NCBI GenBank assembly: GCA_001600635.1 | Contig: BCKL01000030.1 | Span: 104,068-168,067 of the forward strand | Direction of reading: 5' to 3' | DNA: 64,000 bases | Origin: Leucosporidium creatinivorum | Lineage: Eukaryota; Basidiomycota; Microbotryomycetes; Leucosporidiales; Leucosporidiaceae | Shown: positions 1-11,437 of the stretch, one piece after another | Layout of the letters: each line of letters opens with the position of its first letter | Position numbering within the stretch: the stretch's first letter is position 1 | Translations under genes and position numbers: made by a program | Notes under the pieces: generated by a model | Seen by the model: the letters and a program-made list of their open reading frames with translations, nothing else | Told to the model about the DNA's origin: nothing | The model's database searches: none

Positions 1-341
1 GCGCTGTCTTAGCTCGGAAGCCGGATGCGAGACGGGCTCGGCGATGGGAGAAGAAAGGGAAAAACCCGCCGGACTCGGAAGTCTCGCGGCGCGGGAGGAG
101 AGAGGATGTAGGAGAGTAAAGCTCACTGAGTGCGATTGAACTCCTGCGCCAATTCCCTCGTGCCTCCTCCAAAGGCGAAGCCGATCGCCGAAGCCAATTC
201 GACCTCTTCGCCAGGACACGCCATGCACGCTTCGCCGAGCGAAAGGATGGAAGCCAAGGATCTAGGGCATTCTGTCACCTGTTACAGCCTCTCCAGAAAC
301 GCAGCTGTACATTATTAACCCCGCCGACTCCTTGCCCGCGA
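1..341. other. left flank, no gene supported
   Basis: This is the stretch beyond the stop codon of the first KAR5 copy. Short open frames occur on both strands but none has a recognisable motif or convincing splice signals. The similarity between the two KAR5 arms fades at about the stop codon, so this is unique flank, probably 3' UTR and spacer. Confidence 0.5.
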
Positions 342-2799
342 TCAGCCGCTGCGAAGCAATCCTCGCTCTCCGCCGTACAAGCCCACGATTGGCTCCATCG
401 AAGCACGACTCTTCCTCCCTGGTGATCCGATGCCAGCCCGAGACGAGGAAGGAGGGAAGGCGAGGGCGAAATGGGTCGACACGAGGGCTTCGGTCGAGCG
501 GTTGGAGGGTGGAAACGCCGAGGAGAAGCGAGGGGTGGCGAAACGGGGTCTGGGAGGCGAACGAGGGTCGTTCAATCTGATTCGAATAGATATAGAGAGC
601 GTTGCACATACTTGGACCTCCAAAGACCTTTCGTCAGGCGGAAGAGCGCCAGCGCCGAGATGACGAGGGGCCAGATGGCGGCGAGAGTCGACGCTATGGT
701 CTGCGCAGGCAGTCGGACGAGCGAGTCAGCTACGCGCACTTGCTTTGATAGCTCGCCTTCATTCACCAATGCTCGAGAAACGGTCTGGGAGAAGGTTACG
801 AGCATGGCGAAAGTGCCGACGAGGAGTGTGAGTCCAGCGCCTCCGTTCCCAGCGAGACCTATCGAGCCAGATTCAGTGGCGGCATCTTGTATAAGAGAAA
901 TACACTCTCGACTCACTTGAGATCCAGCTCACTACCCAGCAAGCATCTTGAAAGCCGAAGATAGACGACATCGGCGCCGAGAAGTGCTGCTCCACCATGC
1001 GCCGGGTGAGATTGGTGAGGACCAGTGAGAGCTGCCGAGCCTGTCGATGATGCAGTCGAGAATCCTCCATCTGCTTGGTCTTTCGAGGAAAGTGAAAGAT
1101 CAGAAGCTACTCTCAGCGGGCGGTAAGCAAAGCGCTACCGACCTGAAGACGGGCGACGAGGTCAACGTTGGCGATGAGAGCTTGCGAGAGAGATCTCGAG
1201 CTATCCAGAGCAGTGGCGATTTCCTGGAGACGGGAGGAAGGTCAGCTGCGGCTCGCAGAGGCCAGCGTGCAGCACTCGCCTGGTTGGCAGCTCGGAGATC
1301 CAGCCCGGCTCCCTCGAGTTCGGCCTTGAAAATGCCCTATTACAAGAGAGGATCAGCATACGAGTCGCCGAACGGCTTATAGCAACGTACAAGCTCGGTA
1401 AGCAGTCCGACAGTAGCTCCCTGCAGGCTGACGACCGCTTCGGCGAGGTCGTTGCGCAAGCTCCACGAGGCCGTTTCGAGTTCGTGGGTGCGCTGCTGGA
1501 AGGAGGAATAAGCTGGAATCCATCGGATACTACTCTTTTCTCGACTCACTCTTGCTCCCGCCTCGAGCAGCGCGACACCGAGCTCCTCGCTCTGCTTCCT
1601 CGACCGACCTACCGTATATTCCGCCGCTCGAGCAATCTCGAGGCGAAGGCTGCTGATCAGGTGCTGGAAAGCTTCCGAAGTGGTGTTGAGAGATTGATTG
1701 AGCCGAGTGAGATCCGAGAAGTGCTGCGTGTGGGCGTCGACGAGTCCGGTGCCGAGCGAGGACAGGACCGCTTGAAGAGCGCCGAGCTCCTGCAAAGTAG
1801 GCTGTTAGCAGATCCATACTCAAGGAGGGAGACAGCGAGTAAAAATATAGCCCACCTCTAACCTCTGCACTCTCTCCACGTCTGCTTGAGCATCTCGACG
1901 AGCGCGAGCATCCTCCACCTTCTTCAGCTGCTCGACAAAGGCGGCAAAAGAGGTAGCAGTCGACGCGTGCAGGTCGCGAGCGTTCTCTATGGGGGACACG
2001 GTCAGTTTAGAACAAGTCTTAGAGCACTCTCGACCCACCCAGGTCGGCCCAGCGGCGATAAGACGAGCACAGGGTGACTGAAGGGACCGAGAGGTCAGCG
2101 CCGAGCGAACTGAGAGGATGAGGTGGTTGCCTACCGACTTCTCGCAGATAACCAGAGTAGGAGGACCAGTGTTGAGGAGATCGAGCAAGAGCTCTGCGTA
2201 GGGCGGGTCAGCCTTCAAACGCCGCTGCATCGCCGAGCGCCGAACTCACTCGACACAAACTCCAACCTTGCTCTTGCCCTTCTTCCAGTCTAAGCACTCG
2301 CGGGGGACCTTGCCCTCTCCATATCCTGCCGTCTTGATCTCGCAGATGGCCATGGAAGCGGCGACGTCGATTCGAGCCGAGTCGGAGCGGGAGAGAGCTT
2401 CGCAGGGGGAGGCTGAGGGCAGAGCGGAGAGGGCGAGGAAGAAGCAGGATGGGTTGCTAGGCGGTAAGGTGGTCGAGTCTGGTGATACAAAGGACCTCAT
2501 GAGCTTTTCGAGGGCGGCTATCACACAGCAGATCTCACCTCGAGCGCGAAGAGCGGCGTCAGCTTCCATGTTGGCGAGTAGAGCTGTTGAAGGGGTCAGC
2601 GAGCAGCTCACGTTGTATAGTAGCTTTAATACTACTCACACTGCACCTCATTCGCTCCTCGACTCCCCTGCACCTCAATCTCGCTGATTTGAGCTGCCCC
2701 ACCTCGCCTGACAGCTCCAGCGCCTAGCCAGGCCATCGTAGGGCTACTGCAGAGTAGTAGAGCACCTGTGAGAGCTACTAGACGCTGCCCGAGCTTCAT
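342..2799 (-). CDS. KAR5: nuclear fusion protein KAR5/Tht1-like, copy A
   Basis: Kar5/Tht1 proteins sit in the nuclear envelope and ER and are needed for nuclear membrane fusion in karyogamy. The start encodes a signal peptide (MKLGQRLVALTGALLL...) followed by a luminal Cys-containing domain. The family hallmark RSPQHWSSYSGYLREV follows, then a helical region rich in Leu, Ala and Gln. Two hydrophobic segments lie near the C-terminus (GNGGAGLTLLVGTFAMLV and TIASTLAAIWPLVISALAL). About ten introns are needed; one at about 1224-1279 uses a GC donor. All exons can be joined in frame, so this copy looks intact. An inverted paralogue lies at 54283-56760. The gene is divergent from the aminopeptidase at 3233. 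The family call rests on the conserved domain and layout; karyogamy function is inferred. Confidence 0.85.
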
Positions 2800-2934
2800 T
2801 AGCAGCTGTATCGAGGTTGGAAGCGAATTTCGAATGTCGCGGGAGCAGACCCAGCTCGCGAAGCCCGTCTCTTGCCCTCTCGCCGTTCTCGTCGCGAATC
2901 TTCAACCTCTATCGAATCGAATACAGCAGCCTGC
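342..2934 (-). repeat. inverted duplication, left arm
   Basis: This segment matches 54150-56760 in the opposite orientation. Similarity starts at the KAR5 stop codon and runs through the gene and its 5' flank, ending in the shared string gaatcgaatacagcagc, after which the two flanks differ. Similarity is uneven: two differences in about 300 bp around 2330-2625, but clear divergence elsewhere, with coding sequence better kept than introns. Confidence 0.9.
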
Positions 2935-3232
2935 CATGCTACAGCTTTCCACCTCTGCCTCTCCACCGCCGTGCACGTGATCCCGCTCCTTCAGCTCCCG
3001 CAACCCCCTCCGCCGCTCGGCTGGTCAAGCCGACAGCTACATACGCCAGCTCTTCAAAGATGAGTTTCGCTACAAATGAGCTAGCATCGAGTTCCCTGCT
3101 TCCTCCCTCGACTTCCCTCTTTCGATCACTCTTTCCCCTTGCCCCTTGAAACAAAAGCGAGGACAAAGGGGCGTTTCAGGTCTTCGCCGACTCGCTCTCC
3201 TTCCCTCCTTCAACACCGCGCTCGTAAGCAAG
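2800..3232. promoter_or_regulatory. divergent promoter region KAR5-A / aminopeptidase
   Basis: This is the intergenic stretch between two divergent start codons. Bases 2800-2934 are homologous to the KAR5-B/TXNL1 intergenic region (54144-54282). Bases 2935-3232 are unrelated to it and include a pyrimidine-rich leader at about 3090-3150 on the + strand. An ATG at 3060 opens only a short frame ending in a stop, so it is an upstream ORF or irrelevant. Confidence 0.6.
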
Positions 3233-6200
3233 ATGGAAGTTCTGTGAGTATAGCAGCTACCTACCTCTGCTCAGACAACTCACCAACGCAATCTACAGCC
3301 CCACCTCGTACAAGCTTACCATCAAGACCTCGTTCCCCTCGTCGTTCTCGGGCACAGCAGAGATCAGGTAGGGTTGCTTTGCAAGAGCAGTGAGGTGCTT
3401 CAGCTGACCGTATCTACCCCTGCAGCATCACCATTCCTACGCCGACGACCTCCATCACCCTCAATACCGCCGCGCCCCTTGTCCTGCTCGGCGCAGTCGT
3501 CGTTCAGAATGGCGCCCGTTTCGCAGCTACCTCCACCGCCTACGACGAGAAGAAGGAGCTCACGACCCTGACTTTTGACAAGGAGCTCGCTGCTGGAGAT
3601 GCTGTGGTGGGATTCCGCTGGGAAGGTAGTCTTGACGCTGGGTCGATGCTCGGTGCGTTCGACGAAGCTTACTCAAGCGACGTAGCTGACGTCCGAGTTG
3701 AGTAGGATACTACCGCATTCCTGGAACTACGCCGGAGGAGGAGGGAGCAAAGCCCGAGTACTACGCCGTCACTCAAATGCAGCCGACGATGGCGCGCCGA
3801 GCTTTCGTAGGTCGCTCTCGGCCACAGAAACGTAGCTAATCGCTGACCGGCCACTCGACAGCCCTGCTTCGATCACCCAGCAAAAAAGGCCGTCTTCTCA
3901 ATCTCGCTCATCTCCCCTAAAGGCCTAGTCTCCCTCTCCAACGCCGCCGAGATTTCGCGCTCGGCCTACAAGGGCGACTTTCCCGTCTCAAATGTGCTCT
4001 CGGCCGCCTTCTTGGCTGGAGAGGATGCCAAGCTGGCGGAAGCGACTTCATGTGCTGGAGATGCCGACGCCGAGTGGGATTTGATCACCTTTGAGCCGAC
4101 GCCGATCATGTCCTCCTACCTCGTCGCTTGGGCTGTCGGTCGCTTCAGGTGAGTACAGCTCAACGTACTCTGAGCTATCACTTACTATTCTCCCTCCACA
4201 GCTCCATCTCCTCTTACTACGTCTCGCCTCTCACTCAGCGCACCATTCCCCTCAACGTCTACGGCGCCTCGGCTTTCGAGCACATCGAGCGCGGTCAAGG
4301 CCAGCTGGCTCTCGACACTCTGGCTAAAGTCATGCCTGTGTATGAGAAGGTGTGTTTTAGCTCGCTTCTGTTCACCATTCGGTCGCTAATCGCTCTCCTT
4401 CTCAGCTGTTCGACATCCCCTACGAGCTCGGCAAGCTCGACGTGCTCGTTTGCGATGCTTTCGACGCCGGTTCGTACACTCTCTCCATCGCTCAAACGTC
4501 CGACAGCTGACTATGTACGCTTCCAGGTGCCATGGAGAACTGGGGACTGATCACCGGCAAGACGATGAACCTCTTGCACGACGCCGAGCGGAGCGGGATG
4601 CAAGGCAAGCGGATGGTCGTCTCGACAGTCTCGCATGAAGCAGCGTGAGTGATGGAGGGCAGGAAGTTGCCTCTTCTCGCGTCATAACTGACCCTTTATG
4701 CTCTGCAGTCACATGTGGTTCGGCAACCTCGTCTCGATGGCGTGGTGGGATGAGTGAGTGCGCTCGCCGAGCTCCTTCGCCGCTCAGTAGCTGACTTGCC
4801 CTCTCTCCATTAAGTCTTTGGCTTAACGAGTAAGCCTCCCTGTGTATATCCCGACGCAGGGCGCTACTGACCTCTCTCCCCCTCCTCTGCAGAGGCTTCG
4901 CAACGCTGGTGAGCTCGGCGATGGTCTTGCCCGCGCGGTGCGCTACTGACCACATTATTTATCCCACAGATGGGCGAAGTGATTGCTCTGCACGAGATTG
5001 AGCCTTCCTGGAACGTCCACGCCAGCTTCCTCAAGTACCATCGCTCCTCGGCGCTCGAGCTCGACGCCCTTCGCTCCTCGCACCCGGTTCAGATGATCTG
5101 CGAGGACGACTCGGAGGATGCGGTGACTCAGTCTTTGTACGCTAATACCTCTCGAGGTCTTTGCTCGGCACTGACCTCTCTTCGACTCTGCAGCGATGCC
5201 ATTTCGTACGAGAAGGGATCGGCCGTTCTCAAGATGCTGAGCCAGGTCATCGGCGAGGAGGCCTTCATTCGTGGAACGTGAGTCGAGGCTCACAGGAATA
5301 CGACGCAGCTCTGACACATTCTTCCACAGCTCGGCATACCTCAAGGCGCACGCTCACAGCTGCTCGACGAGCGGAGACCTCTGGCGAGCCATGTCCGAAG
5401 CGAGCGGTATCGACGTCGCTGCTCTCATGGACTGCTGGATCTCCAAGGTCAGCTCGGTCAGCTGTACCTGCTCTCTGCATCTTCGCTAATGTTGTTTCGT
5501 ACAGATTGGCTTCCCCGTGATCAGCGTTGAAGAGACCGCAGAGGGTCTCAAGCTTCGCCAAAACCGGTTCCTCAGCACTGGTGACCCCAAGGTGAGTCCG
5601 ATACAAGAGGATGGGCCTTCCCCAGCTGACAGCAACCTTCCTCGAACAGCCCGAGGAGGACGAGACCATCTGGACGATCCCGCTCGACCTCAAGCTCGTC
5701 GGCTCGGACTCTCCCGTTGAGAAGGTCCTCATGTCAACTCGCGAGCTCCTTCTACCCCTCCCTCAATGTCTCTACCAGCTCAATTCCGAGACTTCCGGAA
5801 CCTGTACGGTCTCACTGCCCTTAGTTTCTACCTCGCGACCTCGCTGACTTTCGCCGTCCTCCAGTCCGAGTCTCGTACCCTCCTGCGCATCTCTCCAAGC
5901 TTGCCGAGGAAGCAAGCAAGCCCAACTCGGGCCTCTCTCTTGCAGACCGGTTCGTCTCGTGCTTTCATGCCCGCGACGCTCCCGCTAACTTCACTCCCCC
6001 TCGCAGCCTCGGACTTGTTCAGGATGCGATCCTCCTCTCCGAGGCCGGTTTCACACCTACATCGTCGGTTCTCAACCTGATGAAGCAACTGTCGTCCGAG
6101 CCAGAGCACCTCGTCTGGGTGGAGATCGCGCAGGCCTTCCAACGCCTCATCGACGCTTGGTGGGAGCAGCCCGAGGAGATCATCGACGGCATTCGAGCTT

Positions 6201-7174
6201 TCGCTCGCTCGCTGTTTGGCCCTCTCGTCAAGAAGGTCGGGTTCGCACACCAGCCAGAGGATGATGCAGAGGCGAGGCAGTTCCGAGTACTCGCTATCGC
6301 CGCTGCTGCTGCCGCCGAGGAGCCTTCGTGAGTCGGTGTCGCCCTGTTGACGCTTTCTGAGCGTTTGAAGTAATGGCTGACTCGATCGGTGATCTACAGC
6401 GTCCTCGCTTGGATCCAACAAGCCTTCGGTCTCCTCGCTTCGGGCCAAACCGACGAGACGCTCGCCGACCTCGCGCCCATCATCGTCACCACCATCGTCA
6501 AGCACGGCGGAGCAATGGAGTACAACATCGCGCTCGCCATCTACAACAACCCTCCTACACCTCAACACCAGCTCGCCGCCATCGGTGGTCTCACCTCGAC
6601 GAGGGATCCGGCGCTCATCCAGCAGTCGGCGGGGATGCTCATGGGTGGCCAGGTCGCGGAGCAGAATATGACGATGTTCTTGCATGTGAGTAGCAGGAGC
6701 CTCTGTCATCTCGCGCGGTAGCTGACCTATTATTCGTCTACAGGGTCTCGCCGCCAACCCTCTCTCGCGAAGGCTCGTCTGGCAGTTCGTCGCTGGCGCT
6801 TGGCCCATGCTCGAGCAACAGTTCCAGGGCTCTTTCCAGCTCGGAAAGATTGCTCAGTTCTCTTTCCAGTCGTATGGCTGTCTCTCTCATCCCTCTCTAC
6901 CGCGCTCACCCTTTTTCGCTCGACAGGCTTTCGACCGAGGAGGATGCTGCTCAAGTCGAGGCGTTCTTCGTCGACAAAGAGACGACTCAGTTCATCCAAC
7001 CTCTTCAGCAGGTGAGCTTCACCTCTCACGCGCGCGCAGATGGAGCACAGCTGACCTCTGTCGCTTCATCAGGGACTGGACACCGTTCGGGCGAGGGCTC
7101 GCTGGCTCAATCGTGCAGAGGAGGACGTCAAGCAGTGGCTGCAGAAGAAGGACTTCCTCTCCTCCGACGCCTAG
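3233..7174 (+). CDS. M1 family zinc aminopeptidase (Ape2/Aap1 type)
   Basis: A gluzincin that removes N-terminal residues from peptides, probably cytosolic because no signal peptide is seen. The spliced product begins MEVLPTSYKLTIKT. It contains the exopeptidase motif GAMENWG and the zinc motif HEAAHMWFGN followed by LWLNEGFA, giving HEXXH-x18-E. The C-terminal ERAP1-like helical domain runs to QKKDFLSSDA. Roughly 15 introns are needed. Exon 1 is only 11 nt. HEXXH is split between HEAA and H, and the next two exons are micro-exons of 15 nt (4815-4829) and 16 nt (4893-4908). Length (about 890 residues) fits the family. The upstream flank is partly a copy of the TXNL1/KAR5 promoter. It could be either the Ape2 or Aap1 orthologue. 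Confidence 0.93.
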
Positions 7175-7261
7175 CGGCACCCTCCAACATAGATCTCAAT
7201 GTACACTCGCCATCTCGCATCTCCTTTGCTGAGCCGTCGAGCGAAACTGGCGCCGAGGAAA

Positions 7262-8975
7262 CTAGCTCAGTTGCCATAGCTTCAGAGATGGTCTACTGAG
7301 TGTCTCATCAGACTGTGTTACTGGCTCTGCCTCTTCCGCTGCATCCGAGTCGCTGTCGTCGGCCGGCTTGAGTTCAAAATGCCGAGTACCCGAGCAAGTG
7401 AGGAGCCGCGTCGAGTTGGGAATGAACAAGGTGCTGCCTGCGGGGTCTGCACGAGTACCAGAAGATGTCAGACTGTGTTCTGAGGTCGCGTGCGAGGCAA
7501 AGTCCACCTTGGTCCGCTGAGAAGATGGCCACCGGCTCGGCGTTTTCGGGGTCGAACTCGGCGCTGAAGAAAGAGACGACACCGTTCTGCGAGCAGTGGG
7601 GAGGGAGTCAGCAAGAAGTCTAGCATCGCTGAGTAGCGCGCACTCACCTCATCTCCAGCAACAAGCCATGTTCCCGACGAATCGAGGTCGAAGCCTAATC
7701 GTTGATTCGTCTTCGCCGGCCGCATGTACTTCCCTCGTGACTGTGAGAGATTTCGGACGTCCCAGACCTCGATATGGTCGGAGAGACGTGATGCTGAGTA
7801 GAGAAGATGGGCAGAAGGATGGAAGGCGAGCTGTTGGGAAACGCCAGGTCAGCTCGGCGATGGCGTCGGCACGGGGGAGAGAAGCTGCGGACCTTGGTGA
7901 TGCCTCCTGTAGCTTCTGCGCGCAGTAAATGTACCAAGACGTTCTTGCAGGTCGTGTCGTAGAGGCCTATCATGCCGTTGAAGGATCCGGCCGCGAGGAT
8001 GCCAGAGTAGTCTGGCGAGAAGGCAAGCGAGGAGACGATGCCTGTGCGGTGGGTGGGTGAGCATGGAGTTCGAGAACCGAGAAAGCAAGGCTGGAGCAGC
8101 CTGCTTACCCTTCTGGCCAGAGCGACTGCTCCTCGTTGGCGAGGTGTGCACTCGGACCCCTTCGTTGCCAGGCTGAGCAATGTCGAGGATCTCTATGGCG
8201 TTCTCGAAGCCACAGTAGAGCCTGTGGAAAGCGAAGGAGTGTCAGCGTCTGGTAGGAAGACGAGCAAAACCCTCGCCCGAAACTCACTTTGAGCCGTCCG
8301 GAGCGAAAGCCATCGAGTGAGGTGCTATGAAGCGTTCTCGGTGATCGATGATGGAATAGCTAGCTCGTATCTATAGTGGTAGAGGGATCAGTCGCTGCTT
8401 TAGATGACTTGGCGTGCAATAGCAACGCTCACCCGATGGTCCGAGCCGTCGAGCAGTTGCACAGGGTGATCCTTGACGCCGACAGCAAAGGCAAAGTACG
8501 GCGGATTGGATGGAGAAGCATTCGGGAACCATTCGTAGGAGACTACGGCGTCCGGCGGGAGGTAGGTCCATTCGGGGGTCCATCCGCTCTCGGAGGAGGA
8601 GACGGAAGGTCTTTGAGAGGGCCAGGGTCAGCGATGGTGAATTGGAAAGGAAGGTCAGAGTAGCTGACATGAGGTAAAGCGACAGACTGCGATCCTCGGC
8701 CAGCACTAGAGCGCAGGAGCCGTCCGGCGAGCTGTCGAAGGGAGGTCAGCTTGGAGCCGGGCAGGGACGGGGCTCTTAGCCGTCTGTAGCTCGTTAGAGC
8801 ATGAGTAGACAGCTATATGCAACACTCACATCTTGGCGTCACGAAAGAAGTTGCTACGCTGCTTGCCTGCTGCCCGTATTGAAGGAGAAGCGGAGGCGAT
8901 GATTGTCGGTGGTTGTTGGAGAGCGAGGGTTGATGTAGAGGCTTCGGCTTGCACCGACTCGAATTCTGTAGCCAT
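7262..8975 (-). CDS. WRAP53: WRAP53/TCAB1-like WD40 protein
   Basis: TCAB1 (WDR79) is the WD40 protein that binds the CAB box of scaRNAs and vertebrate telomerase RNA and helps their localisation and assembly. The product starts MATEFESVQAEAS and then shows blades matching the family in order: FFRDAKWSPDGSCALVLAED, the RASYSIIDHRE region, YCGFENAIEILDIAQPG, GIVSSLAFSPDYSGILAAGS and FNGMIGLYDTT, then TNQRLGFDLDSSGTWLVAG (human: TNQRIYFDLDPTGQFLVSG) and LLTCSGTRHFE. A Ser/Asp/Glu-rich tail ends in PSLKLWQLS. About eight introns occur, the last reading CAAG|gtggac...gcag. The gene is head-to-head with the La gene across 156 bp. Family call by similarity; the RNA partners in this fungus are unknown. 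Confidence 0.85.
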
Positions 8976-9131
8976 TTCAAGCAGCTCGAACGAGAAAGAA
9001 GCAGAGAGCAGCGCAGAAGCGGAGTTCAAGAGGTGAGTGCATGCTCGCTCGCCTCGAACGCTGAGGGAAAAGCGACGAGGGGCAACTTTCGTCTCTTTCC
9101 TCCTCTTTTCTCGTCTCTCTAAAAAGTCAGC
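8976..9131. promoter_or_regulatory. bidirectional promoter WRAP53 / La
   Basis: Only 156 bp separate the two start codons, so both genes must share regulatory sequence. The stretch has no coding potential supported on either strand and carries a pyrimidine-rich run (ctctttcctcctctttt) shortly before the La ATG. Confidence 0.6.
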
Positions 9132-11309
9132 ATGGCCGACGTTCAACCTACTACCGAGGTCTCTGCTACCCCCGCCGCCGCTCCCGTCGTCGCTGCTGGA
9201 GCGCCAGGAAGTGTCGAGGAGGCTCTCGTCGCTCAGGGTGAGCTTCTCTTGCTGGCTGCAGGCAGCCTCTGCTCGATGTAGCAAGGCAGCCGTAGCTTTG
9301 CACACTCTTACTGAATCCCTAGCTGAACGCTCTACCCCTCACAGTCGAGTTCTACCTCAGCGACAGCAATCTTCGTGCGTTTCGCATCTTGTTCTCTCGC
9401 TCGCGCTGGCCGAGTCAGTAGCTGACCCTCTGCCCTCTGTTTAGCGTTCGACAAGTTCCTCTTCGGTCTCTGGTCCGACTCGTTCCACAAGCCCGCTGCC
9501 GTCATCACTGCCACCGCCGTCCCCGAGTCGACTTCGTCCAAGCTCGTCAAGCACGCCGACTCGAAGGTCGACCGCTTCCACCAGGGATGGCTCCCCCTTT
9601 CCAAGCTTACCTCGTTCAAGCGCATGTCGGGCTACCTCGAGCCTGCTCCTACTGGTCTCGGAGGAATCGACGAGGTCGCCAAGGCCCTCGAGGCCTCCAC
9701 CGAGGTCGAGGCGAAGAAGTTCGGAGAGGAGGGACAGGAGGGCGCCGGATGGTACGTCAGGAAGACGGCAGAGCTCGCCAGGCCTGTCGACGTCCTCGAC
9801 CGAAGCATCTACGCCAAGGGATTCCCCGTCGAGGAGCCCAAGGACGATTCGGAGGAGGCCAAGAAGGCCGTTCGCGATGCGGAGCTCGACTTGCAGAAGC
9901 GCATGGAGAACTGGGCCAGGAGTCTCAACGCTGGCAAGGTGCTCAGTCTTCGCATGAGGAGGGAGGACAAGCCCCCTACTGGTGACCGCAAGACTACCGT
10001 CAAGGGAGGAGGAAAGTTCAAGGTGAGCGGGGATTGGTGCTGGTTTCAGACTCCGTTCGGACGAGCTGACTCTCTCTCGCATATAGGGATCCATCTTCCT
10101 CGAGTTTGCCAACGCCGAGGCTGTTGCCAAGTTCCTCGCCATCGACCCCAAGCCTACTTTCGAGGGCGCCGAGCTCGAGATCCTCTCTAAGTGAGCCTGG
10201 TCCATCACTCCTCGACGTCGCGACTCAGCTAACATCTTCTGTCGCTTCTAGGTCCGATTACGTCGAGATCAAGCGTCAGATCCACGCCCCTGGAACCACC
10301 AAGCCCGCTCCTGGCGTCCCCCGCCAGCCCGGACAGCCCTTCAACAAGGGCCTCAAGGCCTACAACGCCTGGGCTCTCCACCTCATCGGCGACAAGGGAC
10401 TTCCCGCCGAGATTGTGCCCGACCAGGCTCGCGCCCAGCGCGACGACAAGAAGCGCAAGGCCGACGATGGACCCGAGGAGCGCGAGATCCTCTTCGACGG
10501 CGTCCGCTTCACTGCCAGGCGTACCGGAGGCGAGGGAGGACAGATTGAGATTGTCGATGAGGCTAGCGTCGGCACCGGAGAGGGAGGATGGGCTCCCGGC
10601 AAGCTCCTCAAGTTCTCGCTCAAGGAGGACGGCCCCGTCCCCAGCGACAGGATCAACTTCATGGAGCTCAAGTCCAAGATCGCCCCCATCGTCAAGCCCG
10701 GATACATCGGCTTCCCCCAGAAGGATGACCGCCCCGTCGCTGGCCTTCCCGGATCCGCCATGGCCGTCGATGCGCCCAAGTCCGAGTTCCCCACCAAGCT
10801 CACCGCCCCTCCCACCATTGGCGTCGCCTCTGCCACCCCTGCCCCCTCCGCCGATAAGGACGCCGTTGTCGCCCAGGCCAGCTTCAAGGAGGACGTGACC
10901 GACGAGATCTTTGAGAAGATCAAGAGCGATTTCGGCTCGTTCGAGGGACGTACTCTCACCTGGACTCGTGCCTCGGGTATGTCGTCTATTGCTACACTCG
11001 CTTTTCGCTACCCGTACTGACTCTCTCTTCGCCTTCGTAGCCGAGGACGAGCGGGCTCACATCCTTTCGCGCGCACGCTGGCACGCCAAGGCTGCCTTCG
11101 GCGAGGGTCGCAGCGATGCTGGAGGAAGGGGAGGAAGGGGTGGACGTGGAGGACGCGGCGGAGGACGTGGCGGAGGACGAGGAGGCAGGGGTGGAGGACG
11201 CGGAGGAGACCGTGGAGGAGCCAAGGTAAGCCGGAGATCGTCGAGCCCGAGAGAATGAGAAGCTGACCCTTGCTCCTGTTTGTCACCACAGCGTCCTCGC
11301 AGGGATTAA
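9132..11309 (+). CDS. LHP1: La protein (La motif, RRM, xRRM, RGG tail)
   Basis: Genuine La binds UUU-3'OH ends of RNA polymerase III transcripts and protects pre-tRNAs and other small RNAs in the nucleus. The La motif is clear (VEFYLSDSNLPFDKFLFGLW ... PLSKLTSFKRM). An RRM follows, with RSIYAKGF and GSIFLEFANAEAVAKFL as RNP-like segments. A second, C-terminal atypical RRM begins near ILFDGV/RIN and ends with EDERAHILSRARWHAKAAFG. The tail (about 11120-11225) is an RGG/GRGG run, closed by the small last exon encoding RPRRD-stop. Start chosen at the first ATG, giving MADVQPTTEVSA. About six introns. It could also be viewed as a LARP7-like protein, but the order of domains fits genuine La. Confidence 0.9.
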
Positions 11310-11437
11310 GGAGATTGCGCGCTTTTAGTTGTCGAGCTGCTGCAGTCGAGTATGCTTTGCTTGGTTATCTGGACTCGGCTGCTGAGAGAGTGCATGAGCC
11401 TGTCGCGGGTTCGGCTCCTCCCAAATTGCGCGCCTCC

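Noticed and set aside
2268-2687. 139-codon plus-strand frame repeated at 54419-54913 on the other strand
   Set aside because: The repetition reflects the KAR5 inverted duplication; the frames are antisense to the conserved KAR5 exon.
5828-6808. 326-codon open frame on the minus strand
   Set aside because: It is antisense to the aminopeptidase exons, whose protein is certain; high GC and codon bias on the sense strand create long mirror frames.
9441-10959. Long minus-strand frames over the La gene
   Set aside because: La motif and RRM on the plus strand explain the region; the minus frames have no motif.
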